Assembly: GCF_004365915.1 (NCBI RefSeq)
Contig: NZ_SODI01000001.1
Coordinates: forward strand, 1,550,001-1,614,000
Reading direction: 5' to 3'
DNA: 64,000 bases
Source: Cryobacterium psychrophilum
GTDB lineage: Bacteria > Actinomycetota > Actinomycetes > Actinomycetales > Microbacteriaceae
The position numbers and the translations under genes were made by a program. The notes under the pieces are model-generated. The model did no database searches. It saw nothing but the letters and a program-made list of their open reading frames with translations, and was not told where the DNA came from. Each line of letters begins with the position of its first letter. Positions within the stretch are counted from its first letter, which is position 1. Positions 26,676 to 35,152 of the stretch are shown here, piece by piece.

Positions 26676-27656
26676 CTACTCTTCGACAGAGTTCACGAAC
26701 GCCACGCTCGCTTGTGACACCGTGTGGCGCGCGGCATCGTGAGTGATGGTCGGCTCGCCATCGCCCGCCTGGGCTCCGTAGTCGCCGAAGTACGAGTGGA
26801 CTCCCCCGTTGATCACCAGATAGGTGGAGCCTGACGGTAAAACAGCCTTTGACGCATCGATCTTGGCGACAGTTGCCAAGCCGTCGTTCGAACCCGAGAT
26901 TGACGTGACCTGTGCCTGCAGCCCGCCCAAGTCGGTGGCCGGGTAGGAGGCGTAGAGCAAGAGGCCGACGGCCGGTTCGGTCGGCGCCTCGGCGAACGCC
27001 TCCGCATTCATCGCAGCGACCGTGCCGCCGAGCGAATGCCCGCCGACCACCCAGCGGGTCACGGTCGTGTCCTCGTCACGAAGGGACGCGAACACCTGCG
27101 TCGACAAAAAGGCGATGCCGAGGGGCTGCTTGGGAATGACCACGAGGTGGCCGGCTTCGGCGATCGGCCGCAGCACAGCGGCGTACGCCCGGGCGTCGAC
27201 GAGCGCTCCCGGCTGAAAGAACACCCCGACGGTGCTTTCGGTGCTTTCGGTGCTTTCGGTGCTTTCGGCACGCGTCGGTGTCATGACGATCCGGTCGACG
27301 GTCTCGGTGACAGTCACAGCCTGGTCGGAGTTCATCGCAGACAGCGCTGGCTGCTGCGCAGACGAGGGCACGAGCCACCAGACCAGTGCGATCACGCCGA
27401 GCGACATGACGGCGAGAGCGCTCCTGGCAACCTTGCGCTTGCGGGGCGTGACCCGGCGCATCGGCCAGGAACGCACCGCGAAAACGGCGCTGACCACGAA
27501 CGCCAGAACGAGAAGCACCAGGTACGCCGGATGCCCGTGCACGAGCATCGACCCGGTGGCCACCGCTGCCCATGCGGTGACAATCACGCCCAGCGCCGAC
27601 ACCACGCGAGTGACCCAGAAGAAGGCCTTGTCGCCGCGGGTGAGTGTGAGATCCAT
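26676..27656 (-). CDS. Membrane-anchored alpha/beta hydrolase
   Basis: The ATG at 27656 gives 326 residues. Three N-terminal hydrophobic segments are followed by an extracytoplasmic alpha/beta-hydrolase domain of the fold-5 type. It has nucleophile elbow VVGGHSLGGTVAAM, an Asp in the SGSNDGLAT loop and the terminal His in INGGVHSYFGDYG. A low-complexity stretch ESTESTESTEST arises from a 9-bp tandem repeat (gtgctttcg on the plus strand, about 27231-27268) just before the hydrolase domain. Substrate unknown; lipase- or esterase-like proteins of this type are common in actinobacteria. Confidence 0.82.
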   Translation of the reverse strand: MDLTLTRGDKAFFWVTRVVSALGVIVTAWAAVATGSMLVHGHPAYLVLLVLAFVVSAVFAVRSWPMRRVTPRKRKVARSALAVMSLGVIALVWWLVPSSAQQPALSAMNSDQAVTVTETVDRIVMTPTRAESTESTESTESTVGVFFQPGALVDARAYAAVLRPIAEAGHLVVIPKQPLGIAFLSTQVFASLRDEDTTVTRWVVGGHSLGGTVAAMNAEAFAEAPTEPAVGLLLYASYPATDLGGLQAQVTSISGSNDGLATVAKIDASKAVLPSGSTYLVINGGVHSYFGDYGAQAGDGEPTITHDAARHTVSQASVAFVNSVEE

Positions 27657-27762
27657 GGTTCTAAAGTAGCCGGGTTCATTCTTCGCGGCCGGCCGCTCGA
27701 CCTCCCGCTGCCGACGTTGATCGAGATGATCTGCGGGCGTTCGTGAACGCCATGGGTGCCTG

Positions 27763-28530
27763 CTAGCTGATGCCACCCATGCGTTCGAGGGCCGCGCGCA
27801 TGATCTGCGCCTCCGGGGTGGGCGCAACGTGGTGATTCACGTAGATTCCGAGCAGCCACTGCAGCACCTCGTCCTCGCTCATGGCCACGGCGGCCCAGTC
27901 CACGTCGGGGACCGCCTCGGTGCGCGGTTCGCCGGTGGCCGGGTCAAGCCAGGCACGGGCGATCTGCTCGCCGGAACGGTCGGGATCCGCAGACCAGACG
28001 AGGGCGATGGGGTGGTTGTCCCCGTCGATGTGTTCGTGGTCGACGCTTCCGGAACCCAGCCATGGGAGGGTGAGCAGCTCGCCGGTGATGCCCACCTCGA
28101 TGAGCTCGAGCTGGGTCGGTTCAGTTTCGGGCACGTAGAGGGTGAACCCCTGCTCGAACCAGTCGGCGGCATCCGCGATCGTGTCGAGCAAGTCGCCCAG
28201 TGAGTAGACCTCCTGGGCCAGGGTGAGCGCCCACTTGAGCAGCACCTCGGCCTGGTCGCTGGGCCACGGGCTCTCGAACGGGTCGTGGGTGCCGTGGTAG
28301 TGAAATGCGGGCCCGGATTCGTCGAGCACAATGTGTAGCTGGCCCTCTTCGAAATCGACGGACAGGTTGAGGGCATCGCCGTCGCTCTCGCCGTCGTCGC
28401 CTTCCCAATCTGCGAAGAGGTCGGGGTGGGCGAGGGCTTCGGGCAGCGGGATCGCCGAGGCGAGCCTCTCCCCCAGGTCGAGCACGGCACGAAACTGGAT
28501 GGTCGGCAGGCGCAGGGTTTCGTCGGTCAT
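27763..28530 (-). CDS. Acidic cytosolic protein, unknown
   Basis: The 255-residue protein starts TDETLRLPTIQFRAVLDLG and is rich in Asp, Glu and Trp, with no signal peptide or membrane segment. I recognise no domain; the composition and EVLQWLLGIYVNHH end suggest a globular soluble protein. The start at 28530 is preferred to the upstream frame start because AGAAGTGAACGAGTG precedes it. Codon use looks normal for the genome, so the gene is probably real. Confidence 0.65.
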   Translation of the reverse strand: MTDETLRLPTIQFRAVLDLGERLASAIPLPEALAHPDLFADWEGDDGESDGDALNLSVDFEEGQLHIVLDESGPAFHYHGTHDPFESPWPSDQAEVLLKWALTLAQEVYSLGDLLDTIADAADWFEQGFTLYVPETEPTQLELIEVGITGELLTLPWLGSGSVDHEHIDGDNHPIALVWSADPDRSGEQIARAWLDPATGEPRTEAVPDVDWAAVAMSEDEVLQWLLGIYVNHHVAPTPEAQIMRAALERMGGIS

Positions 28531-28623
28531 CACTCGTTCACTTCTTGGGACATAGAGCAAGTTTATCGAAAGCGGGGCGGTGGTCGGGCTGGCGGTTCTG
28601 CGCGCGTCGTTGCGGCGTCGGGG

Positions 28624-28682
28624 CGCGGCGGCGTTGCGCGCGGCGGCGTTGCGCGCGGCGGCGTTGCGCGCGGCGGCGTTGC
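28624..28682 (+). repeat. 15-bp GC-rich tandem repeat
   Basis: The unit gttgcgcgcggcggc recurs with exact 15-bp spacing; its GTT falls at 28633, 28648, 28663 and 28678. The last unit runs into the left arm of the inverted repeat described at 28678. The 514-bp gap between 28530 and 29045 holds no gene. Confidence 0.85.
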
Positions 28683-28774
28683 TACTTCAGGAGATCCGGC
28701 CGGGAACATCCACTCGCCCGCGAGACTGCGCGGCGGTCGGGTGCTGTCGACCGCGGATCTCCTGAAGTAGCAAC
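28678..28774. repeat. 21-bp inverted repeat with 55-bp spacer
   Basis: The left arm (28678-28698, beginning gttgctacttcaggagat) and right arm (28754-28774) are perfect reverse complements. The spacer codes for nothing. The form resembles a small REP/MITE-like unit or an end pair of a lost element. It could also form a long hairpin in RNA. Confidence 0.75.
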
Positions 28775-28811
28775 CGGGGGGCGGATGCCGAGGGCGCGTT
28801 CGGAGTGCGGC

Positions 28812-28857
28812 GCTGGGTGCGCAGGGTGCGCTGGGTGCGCTGGGTGCGCTGGGTGCC
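28812..28857 (+). repeat. 9-bp tandem repeat
   Basis: Five units of ctgggtgcg, one with cagggtgcg, lie end to end in the intergenic region upstream of the HNH gene. No reading frame with support crosses them. Confidence 0.8.
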
Positions 28858-29044
28858 CATCTCCGGGCCGAGGAATGGCCGGTAGGCGGGCTGCGTTGGC
28901 GACGAGAACCGGCGTCAGCGCCGCCCGTGAGGGCGCTGGCGGGCTCGTTTGCGGACTTCGGCTGGCAGAATTACTTACTAAGGTCTATAAAGAAATAGGT
29001 GAGCAACTCTCGCGTTTACGTTCGATTCGCGCTAAAATGGGGGT

Positions 29045-30529
29045 ATGTTCACGACGGTGAAGTCCGGAGCTGAGATGGTCGCCCTGCTACTGCAGGCCGG
29101 CGAACTCGTCACGGCCGCCCTCGCCGGAGTGCAGTTCAGCCTCCTCGATGATGACGATGCACTCGGCGTCATGGCGGCGCTGGAGGCCGTGGGGCGTCGG
29201 GTGGATGGTGGCCGGATCAGCTCCGCCGCCAACGTGGCTTTTCGCGCCGATTCCGGGCTCGGTCATGACTCGCTCGCGTGGAAGAACGGATGCCGCGGCA
29301 AGTTCGAACTGATCACCGGGGTGACGCGTATCTCCAGCAGCGAGGCGAAACGGCGGATGCGCCTCGGCGGCACCATCACCGGGGTCTCGTCCGCGACCAG
29401 CGGACTGGTCGGGCAAGTCATGCCGGTGCGGCACCCCGCCGTCGCCGACAGTCTGGCCGCCGGGGAACTCGGCATCGACGCCGCCGACGTGATCGTCACC
29501 GCACTGGAACAGATTTCGACCCGGGTCGCCCCGGACGACCTCGACCGGGCCGAACGCGCCCTGGTGGCGTCGGCGACGGGGGCGATCACCCCCGAGACCG
29601 AAGGACTCCCGGGCGCGGGGATCGCGTTCAGTGCCGACCTCATTCGGGCGCAGGCCCACGAATGGGCGGCGATGCTCGACCCTGATGGGGCGGCGCCGAG
29701 CGACGACAAGACGGCCGCGAAGAGCACGTTCGGGTTCGGGCTCCTGCGGGATGGGCTGTATCCGCTGCGCGGCGGCGTGACGCCCGACCTTCGCGGCGTG
29801 ATGAACGGGGTGTTCAACACGTTCCTCAGTGCCCACGCGGCACCGGCGTTTCCGTCGGCGGAGGACCAGGCGCGCCTGGAGGCCGGGGAACTCATCCCCG
29901 GCGCCGAAGAAGCCGTCGATGACCGTACCGGCGGGGAGAAGTGCGCCGACATTCTGCGGGCGGTGTTCGATAAGACCGCGCGTGACCCGAAAACCCCGAC
30001 CATGGGCGGCGCGGCGCCCGTCGTGATGGTGCACGTGAACGCCCGCGACCTGAAGAACGGTCGCGGCGTCGGCTGGATCGACGGCGTGGACGCCCCGATC
30101 AGCCTCCGCAGCGTAAACCAGCGGCTGTGCGCGGGCGGCTACCAGCAGGTCATCATCGGCGACGACGGCCACGTACTGCACCTGGGAGCGAAGGAACGAT
30201 TCTTCAGCCCCGCCCAGCGCCGCGCGATCGCCGCCCGCGACGGCGGCTGCGTCATCCCCGGCTGCAAAATCGCCGCCGCCTGGTGCGAGGTGCACCACGT
30301 GATTCCGTGGCAATCCCACGGACTGACCGACGTGGAAAACGGTGTGCTGCTGTGCTGGTTCCACCACCACACCATCGACACCGCCGGGTGGGACATCCAG
30401 ATGATCAACGGGAGGCCCCACCTGCGCGGCCCGGTGCTCTTCGACCCCACCCGAACCTGGCGGCCCGCCGCCGCCCACCGCGCGAACACCCCGAGTGCCG
30501 ATCCGCCGTGGAGCAGATCCAGACAGTAG
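29045..30529 (+). CDS. DUF222/HNH endonuclease-domain protein (13E12-like)
   Basis: The 494-residue protein has an N-terminal DUF222 domain (GVMAALEAVGRRVDGGRISSAANV onwards) and a C-terminal HNH nuclease domain (about residues 390-445). The HNH part contains RDGGCVIPGC, CEVHHVIPWQSHG and NGVLLCWFHHHTID, with the zinc Cys and the His-Asn-His residues in place. Proteins of this kind occur in many copies in actinobacterial genomes and their role is not settled. They are often near repeats, as here. The ATG is preceded by AAAATGGGGGT. Confidence 0.9.
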   Translation: MFTTVKSGAEMVALLLQAGELVTAALAGVQFSLLDDDDALGVMAALEAVGRRVDGGRISSAANVAFRADSGLGHDSLAWKNGCRGKFELITGVTRISSSEAKRRMRLGGTITGVSSATSGLVGQVMPVRHPAVADSLAAGELGIDAADVIVTALEQISTRVAPDDLDRAERALVASATGAITPETEGLPGAGIAFSADLIRAQAHEWAAMLDPDGAAPSDDKTAAKSTFGFGLLRDGLYPLRGGVTPDLRGVMNGVFNTFLSAHAAPAFPSAEDQARLEAGELIPGAEEAVDDRTGGEKCADILRAVFDKTARDPKTPTMGGAAPVVMVHVNARDLKNGRGVGWIDGVDAPISLRSVNQRLCAGGYQQVIIGDDGHVLHLGAKERFFSPAQRRAIAARDGGCVIPGCKIAAAWCEVHHVIPWQSHGLTDVENGVLLCWFHHHTIDTAGWDIQMINGRPHLRGPVLFDPTRTWRPAAAHRANTPSADPPWSRSRQ

Positions 30530-30756
30530 GCACGACTGAGGCGAGGCGATCGGGCATTCCGTGTGGTCGAAGGGTGGCGGCATCCGTTATCTGGCGGGCA
30601 ACCAGAGGATGCCGAGGCACCAAGGCTGATCTGATCGCGGACTAAACTGCGGATCGCACGCTCGTGAAGTTCCCAGGGATGGCTCGGGACGGCTCGGGAC
30701 GGCTATCAATCGGTGCGCGGCCTGAGCGCTCACTGTCTGACCGTAAGGGAGACAAC

Positions 30757-31303
30757 TTGTCGTTGACGGCGATCGAGATTGCGGGTTTGACCAAATCGTT
30801 CGGTTCCCACCGGGGGATCGTGGATGTCGACCTCCGGACTCGACCCCCTTCTTCAGCACGAGTTCATCTCGCTGTTGGAGGAGACAGCCGCAGATGGACG
30901 AACCGTCTTTCTCTCCTCTCACGATCTCGATGAGGTGCAACGCACGGTGAACCGGCTGGCCATCATCAAGGAGGGCCGCATCGTCGTGACCGACACGGTC
31001 GATGGTCTGCGCGAGCGCGCTCCCCGCACCGTCGAGCTGACCTTCGATCCCGGCGTCGACGTGACCCCGATCACCCGTCTCGCGGGCGTGACGGTCAACC
31101 ACCAGAGTCCAGGCCGACTGGCACTCACCCTGCGCGGGCCCGTCGCGCCACTGCTGCACGTAGTGACGCCGTTGGAGCCCCTGGACATCGTGGCCAGACC
31201 GGCCAACCTCGACGAACTTTTTCTCGACTACTACGGTGCCACCGAAGCCAAAGCCGATGCCGATACCGACACCGCGAGCCAGGAGCCAACCCATGAGAAG
31301 TGA
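30757..31303 (+). pseudogene. ABC-2 type transporter ATPase with internal deletion
   Basis: A TTG start after AAGGGAGACAAC begins LSLTAIEIAGLTKSFGSHRG, the usual first strand of an ABC ATPase. Near 30825-30840 the sequence jumps, with a frame change, to TSGLDPLLQHEFISLLEET, the region just after Walker B. It then continues to the normal C-terminal end (FLSSHDLDEVQRTVNRL). Walker A, the Q-loop, the signature motif and Walker B are all missing, so it cannot bind ATP. The junction has short homology (around gtcgacctc), pointing to a simple deletion. It overlaps the intact permease gene by 11 bp. Confidence 0.85.
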
Positions 31304-32081
31304 CATCGCTCGCATCGACCTTCGACTGCGTCGACGCTCCATGATCTGGTTCGCCGTTGGCCTGGCGGCATATGCCTATCTGATCGTGGCCATGTACCCG
31401 CTCGTGAAGTCGGACCAGTCGCTGGGATCGCTCACGGCAGACAACCCCACTGTCGCTGCGCTTCTGGGCGTCAGCGGCTCGCTGACCTCACCGGTCGGAT
31501 GGATCAACGGCAACCTGTACACCAACTTCTTACCGCTGATGATTCTGCTGGTGACCATCGGGTACGGGGCGTCCTCGCTAGCCGGTCAATCAGAGGCCGG
31601 GTCACTGGGGCTGATCGCCACCTTGCCGATCAGTAGGCGCAGTATCGTTCAGCAGAAGGCACTGGCCCTGGCCCTGCTCGCCCTTCCGCTCACGCTCGTG
31701 ACCCTGGCGTGCATCCTCATCGGGAGGTTCTATGACCTCTCGCTTCCGATTGGGGCCGTGGTGGGCACTACCTTCGCCGTCTGGCTGATGTGCGTCGACT
31801 TCGGCCTGGCGGCTCTTCTCATCGGCGTGCTGAGCGGAAGCCGCGGCCTTGCCATGGGGCTCGCTTCCGCTATCGCGGCTGCCTCCTTCCTCATCAGCTC
31901 CCTGGCCCCGATCGTGGACGCGGTGCACTCCATCCGCTGGATGTCCCTGTTCTACTGGGCGGTCGGCAGCAACCAGCTCACCGATGGCCCAACGGTCATC
32001 GCCTGGGTGGTGCTCGGTGCTGTCGCGGCGTTGCTCCTCGTCGCCAGCGTCCTGCTGGTCGACCGCATGGACATTCCCTGA
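31293..32081 (+). CDS. ABC-2 family transporter permease
   Basis: The 262-residue protein has about six transmembrane segments. It starts with a cytoplasmic RSDIARIDLRLRRRSMIWFAVG and ends in WVVLGAVAALLLVASVLLVDRMDIP. ISRRSIVQQKALALALLALP is typical of ABC-2 (NatB/antibiotic exporter) permeases. It would export a drug, lipid or sodium with the ATPase encoded upstream, but that partner has lost its core, so the gene is probably without function unless another ATPase pairs with it. Confidence 0.8.
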   Translation: MRSDIARIDLRLRRRSMIWFAVGLAAYAYLIVAMYPLVKSDQSLGSLTADNPTVAALLGVSGSLTSPVGWINGNLYTNFLPLMILLVTIGYGASSLAGQSEAGSLGLIATLPISRRSIVQQKALALALLALPLTLVTLACILIGRFYDLSLPIGAVVGTTFAVWLMCVDFGLAALLIGVLSGSRGLAMGLASAIAAASFLISSLAPIVDAVHSIRWMSLFYWAVGSNQLTDGPTVIAWVVLGAVAALLLVASVLLVDRMDIP

Positions 32082-32294
32082 CCTGAAGACGCGAGCGCGA
32101 CGATCGTCGGCTTGCGGCACCTCTGCTGTTGACCCCGTCGTCGCTCAGCAGGAACGTGATCGAGTCGGCAAGCCGGTCAGCCGTCGCTATCGAGGGAATC
32201 GTGCGGTGGAACGGACTCAGCCGAGCCTCCCCGCCCTCCCCCGGTGCGCCGCCGAGGCCGGGCGCGGCGTTCTGTCCTAATATCGAACACGAGG

Positions 32295-32309
32295 ATCACA
32301 TAGTGTGAT
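32295..32309. promoter_or_regulatory. Candidate operator upstream of iclR-family gene
   Basis: The perfect inverted repeat ATCACA-TAG-TGTGAT lies 36 bp before the ATG of the IclR gene, overlapping the expected promoter. Autoregulation by the IclR protein is likely but a GntR-type protein could bind too. Confidence 0.45.
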
Positions 32310-32345
32310 GCTCCCTCGCGCGGTGATAGGAAGGCCGAGTCCCAG

Positions 32346-33059
32346 ATGACTACACAAGCTGGCAGCCAAGCCGGTTCTCAGACGCTCGACCGCGGCATCC
32401 GCTTGCTCGAAATTCTGGCTGCCGCCGACCGCAATCTGTCAATCGCCGAGCTCGCCGGCGCGTTGGAGGTACACCGTTCGGTGGCGTATCGACTGCTGCG
32501 TACGCTCGAGGAGCACGACCTCGTCATACGCGACGATGGCGGAAATTTCACCCTCGGAGTCGGACTCGTCGCGCTCACCTCCGGGGTGGCACGCAACCTG
32601 CAGCAGGCCGCACTGCCAGTGCTCAACGACATCGCCAACGAGCTCGGGATGACGTGTTTGATCGCCGTGCTCGCAGACGGCGGCGAAGCCGTGACCCTGG
32701 CGAGCGCTGCACCGCGCCAGACGGTCGCCGTGGTGTCGTACCGGCCCGGCCACCGGCATCCGATCACCCGCGGCGGCCCCGGCAAGGCAATTCTGCTGGG
32801 GCTGCCCGAGAGCGCCTGGCCCACCGACCTGAGCGCCGAACTGCGCGCCGAAATCGTGCTCAGCCGAACCCGCGGGTACGCCTCCAGCCATGACGAAGTC
32901 GTGCCATCACTGCTCTCGGTGGCGGTGCCGCTGGCTCTGCCCGGACAGCCGCCCGCGTCGCTTGCGGTGATCCATATCTCACTGCCACGCCCGGAAACCG
33001 AGATCGCCGAGCGCCTTCGCCTCGGAGCTCAGGCCGTGGCGCGCGCCTACGGAGCCTGA
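32346..33059 (+). CDS. IclR-family transcriptional regulator
   Basis: The 237-residue protein has an N-terminal winged HTH (QTLDRGIRLLEILAAADRNLSIAELAGALEVHRSVAYRLLRTLEE in several parts, residues 13-57). The C-terminal IclR effector-binding domain has GMTCLIAVLADGGEAVTLAS and ITRGGPGKAILLGLPESAWP. Such regulators usually control a neighbouring aromatic or acid catabolic gene. The convergent FAD monooxygenase ends 8 bp away and is the natural target. Confidence 0.9.
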   Translation: MTTQAGSQAGSQTLDRGIRLLEILAAADRNLSIAELAGALEVHRSVAYRLLRTLEEHDLVIRDDGGNFTLGVGLVALTSGVARNLQQAALPVLNDIANELGMTCLIAVLADGGEAVTLASAAPRQTVAVVSYRPGHRHPITRGGPGKAILLGLPESAWPTDLSAELRAEIVLSRTRGYASSHDEVVPSLLSVAVPLALPGQPPASLAVIHISLPRPETEIAERLRLGAQAVARAYGA

Positions 33060-33067
33060 ACCACACG

Positions 33068-34975
33068 TCACACGGCGGTCACCCGGGCACCGAGCAGAAT
33101 CGGCCGAAAGAAGGCGGCCAGCTCCGCGGTTGCCGCCAGCGGCAAGACGTGCGCCACATACTGGTCGGGACGAACCACCACAACGGCGCCCGATCGGTCA
33201 ATGTCGCGCAGGTCGAAAATGTCCTGCTCGGGGTCGGCGGCGTAGAGCTTTTCATAGTCGATCAGCTCAAAGGGGCCCGTTCGCGGCAGGAACACCGCGG
33301 GAACCCTCGTCACGTCGACGTCTCGGTGTGCCTGCTGGTAGATGACCTTGATATCGAAGACGCTGTCGATGTCGGCGCCTTCGGGAGTGTGCGCCAACAG
33401 CGGGGAATCAGGTGACGACTGCAACCAGGCCGCCCACTCGGTGAGCGCCGAGGCCGCACCCGGGGTGGCAGCATCCGCAAAGGCATACAGGCGCCAGCGC
33501 CCGTCGGCACGGTGGTGATGGCCGAGCTGCACCGGATTGGCGTCGGCGACACGCACCACCTGGGCAGATTTGAAACGCTTGCCGATGGGGAACCCGTCGG
33601 CGAGCGCCTGGTGGGTGGCCTCGCCGATCAACATCGACGGCGGGTATTGCGTCATGAAGCCGGCCGGGAACTCGGCCGTTCTCACGTAGAAATCCTCGAG
33701 CTCCGACGGGTCCGCGAGGTCTTCCTGCCTGGTGGCCATCAGCGTCGACCACTGCTTGTCGAAGTCAATGAGGTTCTTGGCGATCACCTGACGCTCTGCC
33801 GAGTACGTGCCCAGCAGGCTCTCCGGGCTGCGACCGGAGAGCACGGCACCGAGCTTCCACGCGAGGTTGAAGCCGTCCTGCATCGACACGTTCATGCCCT
33901 GACCGGCCTTGGCACTGTGCGTGTGGCAGGCGTCACCGGCGATGAAGACCCGCGGAGTTCTGGTGCCAACCTCGTGCGGCAGCAGGTTGTCGAACCTGTC
34001 GGTGAGGCGGTGGGCGACCTCGTACACGCTGTGCCACGCGACGTTCTTCACGTCCAGTACATAGGGGTGAAGGATCTCGTTCGCCTTCTTGATGATCTCC
34101 GCAATCGTGGTCTTGCGCACGGCGCCCTTGTCGTCCGGGCGCACCTCGCCCAGGTCGACATACATGCGGAACAGGTATCCGCCCTCGCGGGGAATGAGCA
34201 GAATGTTGCCGCCAGCGCCCGACTGGATCGCGCACTTCGTGCGGATGTCCGGAAAGTCGGTGACCGCAAGAACGTCCATGACACCCCACGCATGGAACGC
34301 CTGGTCGCCGGCCATGGTGCATCCGATGGAATCGCGCACGGCACTGCGTGCGCCGTCGGCGCCGAGCACGTATTTGGCGTTCACGATGCGCTCGGGGCCG
34401 TCGACGCCGTGCCGGAGTGTCACCGCGACGGGGTAGTCACCGTCGTCCGCGACCTCGAGGCTCTGAAACTCGAAGCCGTAGTCGGGCGTCATGCGGGTCG
34501 GTGCGTTCTCCATCACCTCGGCGAAGTAGTCCAGAACGCGCGCCTGGTTGACGATCAGGTGCGGGAACTCGCTGATGCCGGTGGGGTCATCAACGGCGCG
34601 AGCCGTACGGACAATGCGCGACGGGTCACGGGGATCGGGCTTCCAGAACGCCATCTCGGTGATGCGGTACGCCTCGGCGATGATGCGCTCGGCAAACCCG
34701 AAGGCCTGGAAGGTCTCCACGCTGCGGGCCTGGATGCCGTCGGCTTGGCCGATGGCGAGGCGCTCCCCGCGACGCTCGACGATGCGCGTCGTGATGCCGG
34801 GATACTGCGACAGCTGGGCCGCGGCGATCATGCCTGCGGGACCCGATCCGACGATGAGCACGTCAACGTTCTCGGGGAGCTGGGCGGGGCGGTCTATTCC
34901 CACGCCCGCAGGGTCTTGTATGCGCGGGTCTGTGGACACGTATCCGTGGTGGTGGAATTGCACGGCATTCCTCAC
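33068..34975 (-). CDS. FAD-dependent aromatic-ring monooxygenase (3-hydroxybenzoate 4-monooxygenase-like)
   Basis: This 635-residue group A flavoprotein hydroxylase has the Rossmann GxGxxG in VLIVGSGPAGMIAAAQLS (about residue 40), the DG motif in VLGADGARSAVR and the GD motif in FIAGDACHTHSAKAGQGMN. A C-terminal thioredoxin-like domain of phenol-hydroxylase type follows (from PVQLGHHHRADG). It most resembles 3-hydroxybenzoate 4-monooxygenase and phenol 2-monooxygenase, which use NADPH and O2 to add a hydroxyl group to a phenolic ring. No ring-cleavage gene is nearby, so the exact substrate is open. Confidence 0.85.
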   Translation of the reverse strand: MRNAVQFHHHGYVSTDPRIQDPAGVGIDRPAQLPENVDVLIVGSGPAGMIAAAQLSQYPGITTRIVERRGERLAIGQADGIQARSVETFQAFGFAERIIAEAYRITEMAFWKPDPRDPSRIVRTARAVDDPTGISEFPHLIVNQARVLDYFAEVMENAPTRMTPDYGFEFQSLEVADDGDYPVAVTLRHGVDGPERIVNAKYVLGADGARSAVRDSIGCTMAGDQAFHAWGVMDVLAVTDFPDIRTKCAIQSGAGGNILLIPREGGYLFRMYVDLGEVRPDDKGAVRKTTIAEIIKKANEILHPYVLDVKNVAWHSVYEVAHRLTDRFDNLLPHEVGTRTPRVFIAGDACHTHSAKAGQGMNVSMQDGFNLAWKLGAVLSGRSPESLLGTYSAERQVIAKNLIDFDKQWSTLMATRQEDLADPSELEDFYVRTAEFPAGFMTQYPPSMLIGEATHQALADGFPIGKRFKSAQVVRVADANPVQLGHHHRADGRWRLYAFADAATPGAASALTEWAAWLQSSPDSPLLAHTPEGADIDSVFDIKVIYQQAHRDVDVTRVPAVFLPRTGPFELIDYEKLYAADPEQDIFDLRDIDRSGAVVVVRPDQYVAHVLPLAATAELAAFFRPILLGARVTAV

Positions 34976-35152
34976 TTCTCTGTGGTGAATCGAACGGTAT
35001 CATCAGTGGGAGTTCTATAATCGAACTGGTGATTCTAATATCGCTTTTTGTATCATACGGCGGCCCTCTCGAGAGAACAAGCACTTCGCCCCGTACCCGG
35101 CTTCGCGTAGCGTGTGAAATACCGTCCCGTTGAGCACCATCCGGCCGAATGG
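34976..35152. promoter_or_regulatory. Divergent promoter region of monooxygenase and MOSC genes
   Basis: The AT-rich stretch contains two similar sequences, ttctataatcg near 35012 and ttctaatatcg near 35034, and the inverted pair GTTC-N7-GAAC around the first. These are candidate IclR-type sites and -10 regions for the leftward monooxygenase gene. No gene is present. Confidence 0.35.

Noticed and set aside
28624..28857. CRISPR-like array
   Set aside because: The repeats are 9-15 bp tandem units without spacers, and there are no cas genes.
33512..35020. 502-codon plus-strand frame opposite the FAD monooxygenase
   Set aside because: All flavoprotein motifs are on the minus strand; the plus frame is low-complexity and has no homologous motif.
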